From NCBI GenBank assembly GCA_027070475.1, contig JALXDT010000232.1:9716-15381 (forward strand): 5,666 nucleotides of DNA, given 5' to 3'. The notes beneath the pieces were generated by a model that was given only the letters and a program-made list of their open reading frames with translations, had not been told where the DNA came from and made no database searches. The stretch is from Candidatus Aminicenantota bacterium (lineage in GTDB: Bacteria > Acidobacteriota > Aminicenantia > JAMOAD01). Both the position numbers and the translations under genes were made by a program. This document shows, in pieces, positions 1 through 5,666 of the stretch (position 1 is its first letter; the number at the start of each line of letters is the position of its first letter).

Positions 1-24
1 ATAGATAGATATATAGATAGATAC
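1..24 (+). repeat. Short in-frame tandem repeat, 12-nt unit, two copies at window edge
   Basis: Bases 1-12 (ATAGATAGATAT) and 13-24 (ATAGATAGATAC) are a tandem pair differing only in the last base. Each unit contains GATA tetranucleotide steps. In the transglutaminase frame it encodes IDRYIDRY. The array may continue to the left of the window. A change in 12-nt units would keep the reading frame. Confidence 0.6.
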
Positions 25-702
25 GCAAAAACAAGAATAACAACAGAGTTCAGATTTAAACATTGGGAGGTTCAAGCTGTTTTAACTCCGGAAAAAATAA
101 AAGGAGAGATTCCTGAAAATATTAAGAAAATATATCTGAAAAATGGGGAAAGGTTTGATTATAATAATCCTTATGTAGAAAAGAAAGTGGCGGAATTGCT
201 GAAAGGGTGTAATAATTTTTATATGAAGGTTTACAAACTTTATAGATTTGTCGGAGATACTATTACCTATCAGCTCTACGGTGGTTGGGAGCCAGCTCCT
301 ATTGTTTTAAAGAGAGGCTCGGGTTCGTGTTCAGAGTATAGTTTTAGTTTTCTCGCTCTGTTAAGAAAAGCCGGAATCCCTGCGAGGTATGTGGGGACAA
401 TTTCAAGGAGAGGTGATGATATAGGATTTGATGATGTATTTCACCGCTGGGTTGAAGTGTATTTTCCCGGTTTTGGATGGGCTCCTGTGGATCCTGATGC
501 CGGAGATAGTAAAAAGATAGATGATCAAATATTTTTTTATGGAGGAACGAAGAGAAGATATCTTATAACCACAAGACACGTAGGCCCCTCTCCATATTTG
601 AAATGGGAATATAATTCTGTTATGTATTGGAAAACAGAGGGAAGAGCTAAAGTTTATGAGGATAGGGTGGCTGAATGGTATCTGCCTTCAAAGAATAAGT
701 GA
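1..702 (+). CDS. Transglutaminase-like domain protein, 3' part (5' end outside window)
   Basis: The frame is open from base 1 to the TGA at 700-702, giving 233 visible residues, so the gene starts before the window; the ATG at 187 is internal and its use would cut into the fold. The visible part holds a transglutaminase-like (papain-like) core with the full Cys-His-Asp triad: Cys110 in GSGSCSEYS (codon 328-330), His148 in FHRWVEVYFP (442-444) and Asp164 in GWAPVDPDAG (490-492), counted from the first codon of the window. The stretch LLRKAGIPARYVG between Cys and His is also typical of the family, as is a Trp-rich C-terminal tail with GPSPYLKWEY. Bacterial members are mostly thiol proteases or amidases acting on peptides, often exported; an export signal would lie upstream and cannot be seen. 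The stop overlaps the start of a cell-wall amidase gene, which suggests an envelope or peptidoglycan-peptide role, but the substrate is unknown. The family call is firm and the function is not. Confidence 0.9.
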   Translation: MDRYIDRYAKTRITTEFRFKHWEVQAVLTPEKIKGEIPENIKKIYLKNGERFDYNNPYVEKKVAELLKGCNNFYMKVYKLYRFVGDTITYQLYGGWEPAPIVLKRGSGSCSEYSFSFLALLRKAGIPARYVGTISRRGDDIGFDDVFHRWVEVYFPGFGWAPVDPDAGDSKKIDDQIFFYGGTKRRYLITTRHVGPSPYLKWEYNSVMYWKTEGRAKVYEDRVAEWYLPSKNK

Positions 703-1901
703 AAATAAAAAAGAGTCTTTTAATTTTTTTCTTTGTATTTTTATTTAGTGTAAGCTTTTTTTATGCAAAGGGTGCTGTTTTAGAAAATATCAGATATTTT
801 ACATATAAAGATTATACAAGGGTTGTTCTTGATCTATCTTCTCCTGTAACATATACCTCAAAGGAATTGAAGGAAAAAAATAGGGTCAGATTCTTTTTTG
901 ACTTAAAAAACACTGTTCTTTCTGAAAAATTGAAGAAAGAAAATAGGATAGAGTTTAAAGGGAGCTATATAAGAGAGATAAGAGTAGGTCAGTTCAGAAA
1001 AGATATAGCGAGAGTTGTTCTTGAATTTAAAGAGGCAAAGGATAAAAGGTATTTTACACTACTTCATCCTTTTAGAATTGTTATAGATATTTATGGAAAA
1101 AACGCAAAAGTTTCGGTTGTAAAAACAAATAAAAAATTGAAAAATGATAAAAAAGAAACTCAGTTTAAAACAGGAACACCTGAGATAAGTGGGGAGAAGA
1201 AATACTCAATGGCAAGACAGTTAGGGCTTACTGTTAAGAGAATTGTCATAGATCCCGGACATGGAGGAAAGGATCCCGGAACAATTGGTAGATACTATAA
1301 AACAAAAGAAAAAGTCGTTGTCCTGGATATTGCAAAAAGGTTGAAATATTATCTGAAGAGATATACAAAACTTGAAGTGTATATGACAAGGGATAAAGAT
1401 ATTTTTATCCCTCTTGAGCAGAGAACAGCCTATGCAAATTCAAAGAGAGCTGATCTCTTTATCTCAATCCACGCAAACTCCGCCGCAAACAGGAGAGCAT
1501 ACGGGCTTTCAACATTCTGGTTGAATTTTACAACAGACCCCCATTCAATAAGAATAGCGGCTTCTGAAAATGCTTCATCTCAGCGTTCAATCTGGGAGCT
1601 AAAATCTCTTTTAAAAAAGATAACCTTAACATCAAAATTGATAGAATCCAAGATCTTTGCCACAAAAGTTCAATATTCCACACTTTACTATATAAGAAAA
1701 TATTATAGATATCCTGATTATAGGGTTAGAAAAGCACCTTTTTATGTTCTAATAGGTGCTTCCATGCCTGCAATTCTTGTTGAAACAGGTTTTCTAAGCA
1801 ATAAAACAAATGAACTTTTACTTCGTTCAAGCAGATTCAGGAACAGGCTTGCTTTCGGACTCTACAAAGGTATAATTTCATACATTAATTCACTTAGATG
1901 A
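699..1901 (+). CDS. N-acetylmuramoyl-L-alanine amidase, AMIN + Amidase_3 (AmiC type), exported
   Basis: This 400-residue zinc amidase cleaves the bond between N-acetylmuramic acid and the L-alanine of the peptide stem in the periplasm, typically to separate daughter cells. Residues 1-25 form a signal peptide: basic KIKK, a Phe/Leu/Val-rich core, and probable cleavage near residues 23-26. Residues about 27-133 are one AMIN domain, the septum- or wall-targeting module. Residues about 135-178 are a Lys-rich linker. Residues 181-400 are Amidase_3: His188 (IDPGHGGKDPG), Glu204 (KTKEKVVVLDIAKRL) and His258 (SIHANS) fit the zinc ligands, and Glu362 (ILVETGFLSN) is the catalytic Glu. The helical insert about 285-340 before APFYVLIGASMPAIL resembles the regulatory segment of AmiB/AmiC amidases, which in other bacteria are switched on by EnvC- or NlpD-type partners; none is visible here. 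The GTG start at 699 is preceded directly by an in-frame TAA (696-698), and no later ATG/GTG/TTG would keep the signal peptide. There is no strong Shine-Dalgarno sequence, so coupling to the preceding gene through the GTGA overlap is likely. No LysM or SPOR domain is seen. Confidence 0.94.
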   Translation: MKIKKSLLIFFFVFLFSVSFFYAKGAVLENIRYFTYKDYTRVVLDLSSPVTYTSKELKEKNRVRFFFDLKNTVLSEKLKKENRIEFKGSYIREIRVGQFRKDIARVVLEFKEAKDKRYFTLLHPFRIVIDIYGKNAKVSVVKTNKKLKNDKKETQFKTGTPEISGEKKYSMARQLGLTVKRIVIDPGHGGKDPGTIGRYYKTKEKVVVLDIAKRLKYYLKRYTKLEVYMTRDKDIFIPLEQRTAYANSKRADLFISIHANSAANRRAYGLSTFWLNFTTDPHSIRIAASENASSQRSIWELKSLLKKITLTSKLIESKIFATKVQYSTLYYIRKYYRYPDYRVRKAPFYVLIGASMPAILVETGFLSNKTNELLLRSSRFRNRLAFGLYKGIISYINSLR

Positions 1902-3733
1902 TTAAACCTAAATATATTTTAATAGATTTGAATGAAAAAACAGTTGAGGATTATCCGATTGAGGATCAAGATTTTAATAATTATATCGGAGGAAAAGCTC
2001 TTGCAGCAAAGATTCTTTATGAACTTTTGCCTGCAGGGGTATCTCCTTTTGATGAGAACAATATTTTAATAATTAATACAGGCCCTCTCACTGGAACTTC
2101 TACTCCTTCGTCTGCAAGATTTAATGTAACTACAAAAAATGTATTGACAGGAGGAATTGCTTCTTCAAATTGTGGGGGCAGCTTTGGGGTTAAGTTAAGA
2201 AGAGCTGGCTTTGATGGAATTATTATAAAAGGTAAATCTGAAACACCTGTGTATATTGAGATAAACGAAGGAAAGGTTTTTTTTAAAGATGCTAAAAATT
2301 TATGGGGACTTGATACTATTGAAACACAAAAGAGATTTCCCCAAAATTACGGGAAGATAGTAATAGGTCCTGCCGGGGAGAATCTTGTTTCCTTTGCAAG
2401 TATTGCCTCTGATGATAGGATGGCAGGGAGGACAGGAGTTGGTGCTGTTATGGGTTCTAAAAATCTTAAAGCGATTATTGCCAATGGCTCCTTAAAAATT
2501 CCTGTTTCTTCTCCTGAAGAATTAAAAAGGTTTACAAAAAAATGGACAAAGAATTTAAGGAATCACTATGTTACGGGTACTTTTTTACCAAAGTACGGAA
2601 CTTCAGGCCTTGTGAGAATGACAAACAGGTTAGGAATGCTTCCTGTTAAAAATTTTTCTGAAAGATTCTATAATGATGCAGATAAAATTTCAGGTGAAAA
2701 GCTTGCTGAAGATTATCTTGAAAAAAACAGTGGATGTGGCTACTGCCCCATACATTGCGGAAGGGAGATAAGGTTTAACGGAGAGAAGATAAAAGGTCCT
2801 GAATATGAAACTGTGGCGCTTTTGGGTTCAAATCTTTTGAACAATGATTTAAATAAAATAATAAAGTGGAATTATCTTGCGGATTTGTATGGAATGGATA
2901 CAATCAGTCTTGCCGCAACAATTGCTTTTGCAATGGAACTTAAAGAAAAGGGGATTAAAGATTTTGGTGTAGAGTTCGGAAGGTTTGATAATCTTGAAGA
3001 TATTATAAAGATGATAGCATTTAGAAAAGGAGTAGGGGAGGAGCTTGCCAATGGAACAAAGTATCTTTCTGAAAAGTATGGTGGAGAGGAGTTTGCCATT
3101 CATTCAAAGGGACTTGAGATTTCAGCTTATGATCCCCAGATGAGCTTTGGAATGGGATTGGGTTATGCAACATCAAACAGGGGAGCCTGTCATCTTAATG
3201 GTGGATATATGGTTTATATGGAAGGCTTAGGTCCTTTAAAGCTAAAACAGAGGTCAATAAGAGGAAAGGCGATTTTAACAATAATAATGCAAAATCTTTT
3301 TGAGGCAATATCAAGTGCGGGAGTGTGTCTTTTTACTTCTTATGCTGTTTTCCCGAATTTTCTCCATAAATTCAAAGAGGATGGTATGTTCTTAAAAATC
3401 TTGGGTTCTATAGTATCTTCTATTTCTCCAATAATCCCCGTTTTTAGAAAACTCTTAAAAAAAGTTCCATTTAACCTTTCTCTTCTTCCTTATCCTAAAG
3501 CTATAGAGTATGCAACAGGAATTAAGATGAATTTTGGCAAATTTTATTCTTTCGGAGAGAGAGCTTTTAACATAGAGAGAGCTTTCAATGTAAGAGAGGG
3601 TATTTCCAAAAAGGATGATACTTTGCCCAAAAGAATATTGGGTAGTGGTATTAATCTTGAAAAGATGTTAAATCAATATTATAAATACAGAGATTGGGAT
3701 AAAGAGGGAAAACCTAAAGATGTTGATTTATAG
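1898..3733 (+). CDS. Aldehyde:ferredoxin oxidoreductase family tungstopterin enzyme
   Basis: This 611-residue cytoplasmic protein covers the whole AOR family (Pyrococcus furiosus AOR has 605 residues). Known members oxidise aldehydes to carboxylates, or run the reverse, using a bis-tungstopterin, one [4Fe-4S] cluster and ferredoxin; the substrate here is unknown. The N-terminal domain (about 1-205) has YIGGKALAAKIL, TGPLTGTSTPSSARFNV and DDRMAGRTGVGAVMGSKNLK (172-191). Cluster ligands are Cys280, Cys283 and Cys287 (SGCGYCPIHCG) plus Cys477. Other active-site motifs are GPEYETVALLG (300-310), GMDTIS (332-337) and GYATSNRGACHLNGG (422-436, with His432). The C-terminal part has RAFNIERAFNVREG and LPKRIL. 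Oddities: the DxxGLC-type motif before Cys477 reads SSAGVC; an extra hydrophobic stretch lies at about 491-532; and the link after LPKRIL is short. ATG at 1898 follows an in-frame TAG (1895-1897), so it is the first possible start; the ATGA overlap with the amidase gene and lack of a Shine-Dalgarno sequence suggest translational coupling. No dedicated ferredoxin, maturation or pterin gene is next to it. Confidence 0.93.
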   Translation: MIKPKYILIDLNEKTVEDYPIEDQDFNNYIGGKALAAKILYELLPAGVSPFDENNILIINTGPLTGTSTPSSARFNVTTKNVLTGGIASSNCGGSFGVKLRRAGFDGIIIKGKSETPVYIEINEGKVFFKDAKNLWGLDTIETQKRFPQNYGKIVIGPAGENLVSFASIASDDRMAGRTGVGAVMGSKNLKAIIANGSLKIPVSSPEELKRFTKKWTKNLRNHYVTGTFLPKYGTSGLVRMTNRLGMLPVKNFSERFYNDADKISGEKLAEDYLEKNSGCGYCPIHCGREIRFNGEKIKGPEYETVALLGSNLLNNDLNKIIKWNYLADLYGMDTISLAATIAFAMELKEKGIKDFGVEFGRFDNLEDIIKMIAFRKGVGEELANGTKYLSEKYGGEEFAIHSKGLEISAYDPQMSFGMGLGYATSNRGACHLNGGYMVYMEGLGPLKLKQRSIRGKAILTIIMQNLFEAISSAGVCLFTSYAVFPNFLHKFKEDGMFLKILGSIVSSISPIIPVFRKLLKKVPFNLSLLPYPKAIEYATGIKMNFGKFYSFGERAFNIERAFNVREGISKKDDTLPKRILGSGINLEKMLNQYYKYRDWDKEGKPKDVDL

Positions 3734-3752
3734 AAAAAAAATTATTTTTTCT
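3732..3752. terminator. A/T-rich inverted repeat between convergent genes, possible weak bidirectional terminator
   Basis: AGAAAAAA (3732-3739) and TTTTTTCT (3745-3752) are perfect reverse complements around AATTA (3740-3744). The structure spans the stop codons of the AOR gene and of lpxD, where both transcripts must end, and offers a T run in either direction. The stem has only one G:C pair, so it would be weak. It may simply reflect base composition. Confidence 0.25.
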
Positions 3753-4764
3753 CTTCTGTAAGTTTATCCAATTTCTTTTTAAAAGAGGGAAAGTTTCTTA
3801 AAGTTCCAAAAACAAGTCTCCATGTCCTTATATCCATCATAGGATAACCTGCTACAGTTTTATTATCAGGGACATTTCCGGTAATTCCACTACCACCTGC
3901 TATTTTAACATTATTTCCGATTGTTACATGGTCAGCTATGCCCACAGCTCCTCCGATCAAACAGTTTTCACCAACTTTTGCACTTCCTGCAATCCCTGTC
4001 ATCCCGGCAATTATTGTATTTTTACCTATTATTACATTATGCCCGATTTGAACCAAATTATCTATTTTTACCCCTTTACCAATAACTGTTTCTTCAAGAG
4101 CTGCTCTGTCAACACAAGAATTGGCACCTATCTCAACATCATCTTCAATTCTCACAATTCCTATTTGGGGTATTTTATAGCTTCCCGATGGAGTAGGAGC
4201 ATAACCAAATCCATCACTGCCTATAATAACACCAGGATGCAATATTACCCTGTTTCCAATGATCGAACCTTTTCTTATTGAAACATTACTATAAATGAGG
4301 GAATTGTTTCCGATTTTTACCCCTTCTTCGATTGTTACATTATGTTTGATAACAGTATTGTCTCCGATTGATACATTATCCTCAATTACTGTGTTTTCTC
4401 CAATAAATACATTATACCCAATTTTTACATTTTCTCCAATAACAGCTGTTCTGGAGATTTTGCTTTTAGTTCTTTTTTCGGGGTATAGCCTTTCAATAAT
4501 TTTTGCCCATAAAAAGAGGGGCTCTTTTGAAAAAATAACTGTTTCACCTTTAAACTTTTCTTCGAATATCTTTTTGTTAAATCTTGAATGGGTGATTATT
4601 ACAGAAGCCTTTATTTTTTCAATTATATTTAAATATTCTCTTCGCACAACAAGAGTTATTTCACCCTTTCCTGCATTTTCTATGCTTCTTGCATTGTTTA
4701 CCTCTGCTTTCAAATTACCACTATATTCATATTCAAAACCTTTTAAAAGTTTTTCAACTATCAT
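3742..4764 (-). CDS. lpxD: UDP-3-O-acylglucosamine N-acyltransferase LpxD
   Basis: LpxD catalyses the third step of lipid A synthesis: transfer of a (3-hydroxy)acyl chain from acyl-ACP to the 2-amino group of UDP-3-O-acylglucosamine, in the cytoplasm as a homotrimer. The 340-residue length matches E. coli LpxD (341). Residues 1-100 are the uridine-binding N-terminal domain, including SIENAGKGEITLVV and KASVIIT. Residues about 105-305 are a left-handed beta-helix of isoleucine/valine hexapeptide repeats (IGENVKIG, IGENTVIEDN, IGDNTVI and so on), broken by HPGVIIGSDGFGYAP (176-190). His242 in QIGHNVIIG matches the catalytic His239 of E. coli; His279 in ADHVTIG matches His276 at the same offset. 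The tail after AGYPMMDIRTWRL is a helix rich in Lys, as in LpxD. The ATG at 4764 has an AGAGG Shine-Dalgarno at 4773-4777, and its first residues align with the family start. It overlaps the end of the yihY-like gene by 11 nt and is the last gene before the convergent AOR gene; no fabZ or lpxA follows. Confidence 0.95.
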   Translation of the reverse strand: MIVEKLLKGFEYEYSGNLKAEVNNARSIENAGKGEITLVVRREYLNIIEKIKASVIITHSRFNKKIFEEKFKGETVIFSKEPLFLWAKIIERLYPEKRTKSKISRTAVIGENVKIGYNVFIGENTVIEDNVSIGDNTVIKHNVTIEEGVKIGNNSLIYSNVSIRKGSIIGNRVILHPGVIIGSDGFGYAPTPSGSYKIPQIGIVRIEDDVEIGANSCVDRAALEETVIGKGVKIDNLVQIGHNVIIGKNTIIAGMTGIAGSAKVGENCLIGGAVGIADHVTIGNNVKIAGGSGITGNVPDNKTVAGYPMMDIRTWRLVFGTLRNFPSFKKKLDKLTEEKK

Positions 4765-5620
4765 TTGTTTTTCCTCTTTTTTTAAATCTTAAGTTCAACA
4801 CATAGTCCAATTCAGCACCCCAGAATAGAATGGAAAATCCCAGATCAACAAGCAGTACAAAACCTACTATGGCAGTTAAAGTTCCATGTAATCTTCCATA
4901 GAGTGCAATGTTGGCAAGATACCATGAAAAGATGCTTTTTGCAATTTCCCATACAATAGAGGCAGTGAAAGCCGATATGATAGCAGCTCTTTTTGAAATA
5001 GAGCAATGGGGTATGTATTTATAAATAATCATAAAAAACAAAAAAGTAAGGAAGAAGGGTACAAAGAATTTTATAAGAAAATTATTTAAGAATTTTATAT
5101 AGGAAGGATTGACATATTTACCGAGAGTAGAGCTTTTAATAAATCTGTTGAATGCAGCGATTATATTAGTCATTGCAAATGATGATAAAAAGAGAAAGGC
5201 TGCAATAATCATTAAAGAGAATTCTTTAAGTCTATTTTTCCAGAAAGAAGTTTTTGCAGTTTGAGGGGATTTAAAAATTTCATTGATTGTTTTAATAACT
5301 TTTGAAAATAAGTAGAATGCAATTATTAAAGAGGCAATCAGCCCGTATAAACCCATCTTTGAGAAAACTTTTGCTAAATATTTAGTTTTATCAAAAAATG
5401 TGGGGTCTAATCTTGTAAAAAAATCCTTTGTAAAAAGATGTAAGGTTTTAAAGATAAGATCTTCAGAAGAAAAGGATTTAGTAACAACAAAAAGCAGCAC
5501 TCCCAACATCGGGAGTGCTGCCAAAAGTGAATAGTATGAGATTATTGCTGCTTTGTCAGGACAACTATCTTTGTAGAATCTTTTTGTTGTTTCTTTTAAA
5601 ATGGAGAATAAACATTTCAT
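4754..5620 (-). CDS. YihY/BrkB family inner-membrane protein
   Basis: This 288-residue polytopic membrane protein belongs to the YihY/virulence factor BrkB family (UPF0761), once mislabelled ribonuclease BN. The molecular function is not settled; envelope maintenance and transport roles have been suggested for relatives. About six hydrophobic segments are visible, near residues 24-47, 90-108, 134-157, 180-201, 211-235 and 246-268. Family-like features are the N-terminal DKAAIISYYSLLAALPML, the paired WEIAKSIFSWYLANIALYGR and the final LVDLGFSILFWGAELDYV, followed by a basic tail (RFKKRGK). The ATG at 5620 is chosen because an in-frame TAA lies at 5624-5626 and the conserved first segment begins about 20 residues later. 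A GGGGAG at 5638-5643 is 17 nt away, too far for a good Shine-Dalgarno, so initiation may be weak or coupled to an upstream gene. The gene overlaps lpxD by 11 nt, forming a small envelope operon. Codons 34-46 coincide with a terminator-like hairpin. Confidence 0.88.
   Translation of the reverse strand: MKCLFSILKETTKRFYKDSCPDKAAIISYYSLLAALPMLGVLLFVVTKSFSSEDLIFKTLHLFTKDFFTRLDPTFFDKTKYLAKVFSKMGLYGLIASLIIAFYLFSKVIKTINEIFKSPQTAKTSFWKNRLKEFSLMIIAAFLFLSSFAMTNIIAAFNRFIKSSTLGKYVNPSYIKFLNNFLIKFFVPFFLTFLFFMIIYKYIPHCSISKRAAIISAFTASIVWEIAKSIFSWYLANIALYGRLHGTLTAIVGFVLLVDLGFSILFWGAELDYVLNLRFKKRGKTNDS
4773..4777 (-). promoter_or_regulatory. Shine-Dalgarno site of lpxD inside the yihY-like gene
   Basis: On the minus strand AGAGG lies 8 nt before the ATG at 4764, within the last codons of the upstream gene. 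It is the clearest ribosome binding site in the window; the two plus-strand downstream starts have none. It supports the lpxD start and suggests independent or partly coupled initiation. Confidence 0.7.
5483..5521 (-). terminator. Intragenic Rho-independent terminator-like hairpin in the yihY-like gene
   Basis: On the minus strand GCAGCACTCCC (5521-5511) is followed by a 6-nt loop (GATGTT) and a perfect complementary arm GGGAGTGCTGC (5504-5494), then TTTTTGTTGTT (5493-5483). The stem is 11 bp with 8 G:C pairs in an AT-rich region, and 9 of the 11 bases after it are T. It begins about 100 nt after the start codon and covers codons 34-46, which encode AALPMLGVLLFVV. There is no T tract on the plus strand, so any termination would act on the yihY-lpxD transcript. 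Translating ribosomes would prevent the hairpin forming, so it could act as an attenuator or polarity element. The structure is seen directly; activity is inferred. Confidence 0.45.
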
Positions 5621-5623
5621 AAA

Positions 5624-5666
5624 TTATTTAATTATGTCTCCCCATTTTACGAAAAAGATAATAAGG
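5624..5666 (-). other. Possible 3' end of a further upstream minus-strand gene
   Basis: Two minus-strand frames are open from the window edge: one ends at TAA 5624-5626 (reading LIIFFVKWGDIIK), the other at TAA 5628-5630 (reading PYYLFRKMGRHN). Either would end 3-7 nt before the yihY-like ATG, which would fit an operon. The stretch is too short to tell coding from chance, and no family can be recognised. Confidence 0.25.

Noticed and set aside
187..702. Treating the ATG at 187 as the start of the transglutaminase-like gene
   Set aside because: The frame is open back to base 1 with coding-like sequence, and no Shine-Dalgarno precedes 187; the gene is truncated by the window.
1251..1280. Direct repeat GATCCCGGA twice in the amidase gene
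   Set aside because: It encodes the two DPG elements of the conserved DPGHGGKDPG zinc-site motif.
2849..3103. Two open minus-strand frames (2849-3103 and 2872-3099) inside the AOR gene
   Set aside because: They are antisense to conserved AOR sequence, have no recognisable motif and overlap each other; they are shadows.
3556..3588. Direct repeat of AGAGAGAGCTTT(T/C)AA, 18 nt apart, in the AOR gene
   Set aside because: It encodes ERAFNIERAFNV, part of the conserved R-x-N-x-ER-x-FN-x-REG motif of the family, so protein constraint explains it.
3928..4281. Open plus-strand frame antisense to lpxD
   Set aside because: It mirrors the repetitive beta-helix region of lpxD and encodes a Ser/Tyr/Cys-rich product without a domain.
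3852..4452. Many short similar A/T-rich units that resemble a repeat array
   Set aside because: They are degenerate 18-nt units coding hexapeptide repeats of the LpxD beta-helix, not CRISPR repeats or intergenic repeats; there are no unique spacers.
4295..4792. Open plus-strand frame across the start of lpxD, 165 codons
   Set aside because: Its periodic Ile/Thr/Ser/Pro sequence comes from reading the lpxD hexapeptide repeats backwards; lpxD itself has all catalytic motifs and a ribosome binding site.

Overview
The window is an AT-rich, tightly packed stretch of bacterial chromosome. It carries five protein genes in two opposing blocks that converge near 3733-3744. LpxD (lipid A biosynthesis) and an AmiC-type periplasmic amidase point to a diderm bacterium with LPS and peptidoglycan. 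A tungstopterin aldehyde:ferredoxin oxidoreductase (AOR) family enzyme points to an anaerobe. Lys/Ile/Phe-rich proteins and A/T-ending codons fit a low-GC genome. I cannot name a genus; a poorly cultured anaerobic lineage is plausible but is inference.

Plus-strand block (1-3733): a transglutaminase-like cysteine protease-fold protein, truncated at its 5' end by the window edge; an exported AMIN-Amidase_3 N-acetylmuramoyl-L-alanine amidase; and an AOR-family enzyme. The two junctions are 4-nt stop/start overlaps (GTGA at 699-702, ATGA at 1898-1901). In both cases an in-frame stop sits directly before the start codon, so the three genes are almost certainly one translationally coupled operon. 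The first two genes fit an envelope role. The cytoplasmic oxidoreductase is an unexpected third partner.

Minus-strand block (5620-3742): a YihY/BrkB-family inner-membrane protein, then lpxD, which starts 11 nt before the yihY-like stop and has a clear Shine-Dalgarno sequence inside the upstream gene. The first 43 bases upstream of the yihY-like gene (5624-5666) may hold the end of a further gene. The blocks meet tail to tail with an 8-nt gap, spanned by an A/T-only-looking inverted repeat that may be a weak shared terminator.

The most striking non-coding signal is a perfect 11-bp, GC-rich inverted repeat followed by a T-rich tract (5483-5521, minus strand). It lies inside the first transmembrane segment of the yihY-like gene and looks like a Rho-independent terminator embedded in coding sequence. 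The AOR protein also departs from the textbook pattern: Ser replaces Asp in its DxxGLC-type cofactor motif, and it has an extra hydrophobic segment after the fourth cluster cysteine. I see no RNA gene, CRISPR array, insertion sequence or phage gene, and no gene-free stretch over 300 bases. Nothing here clearly amounts to a new biological system.
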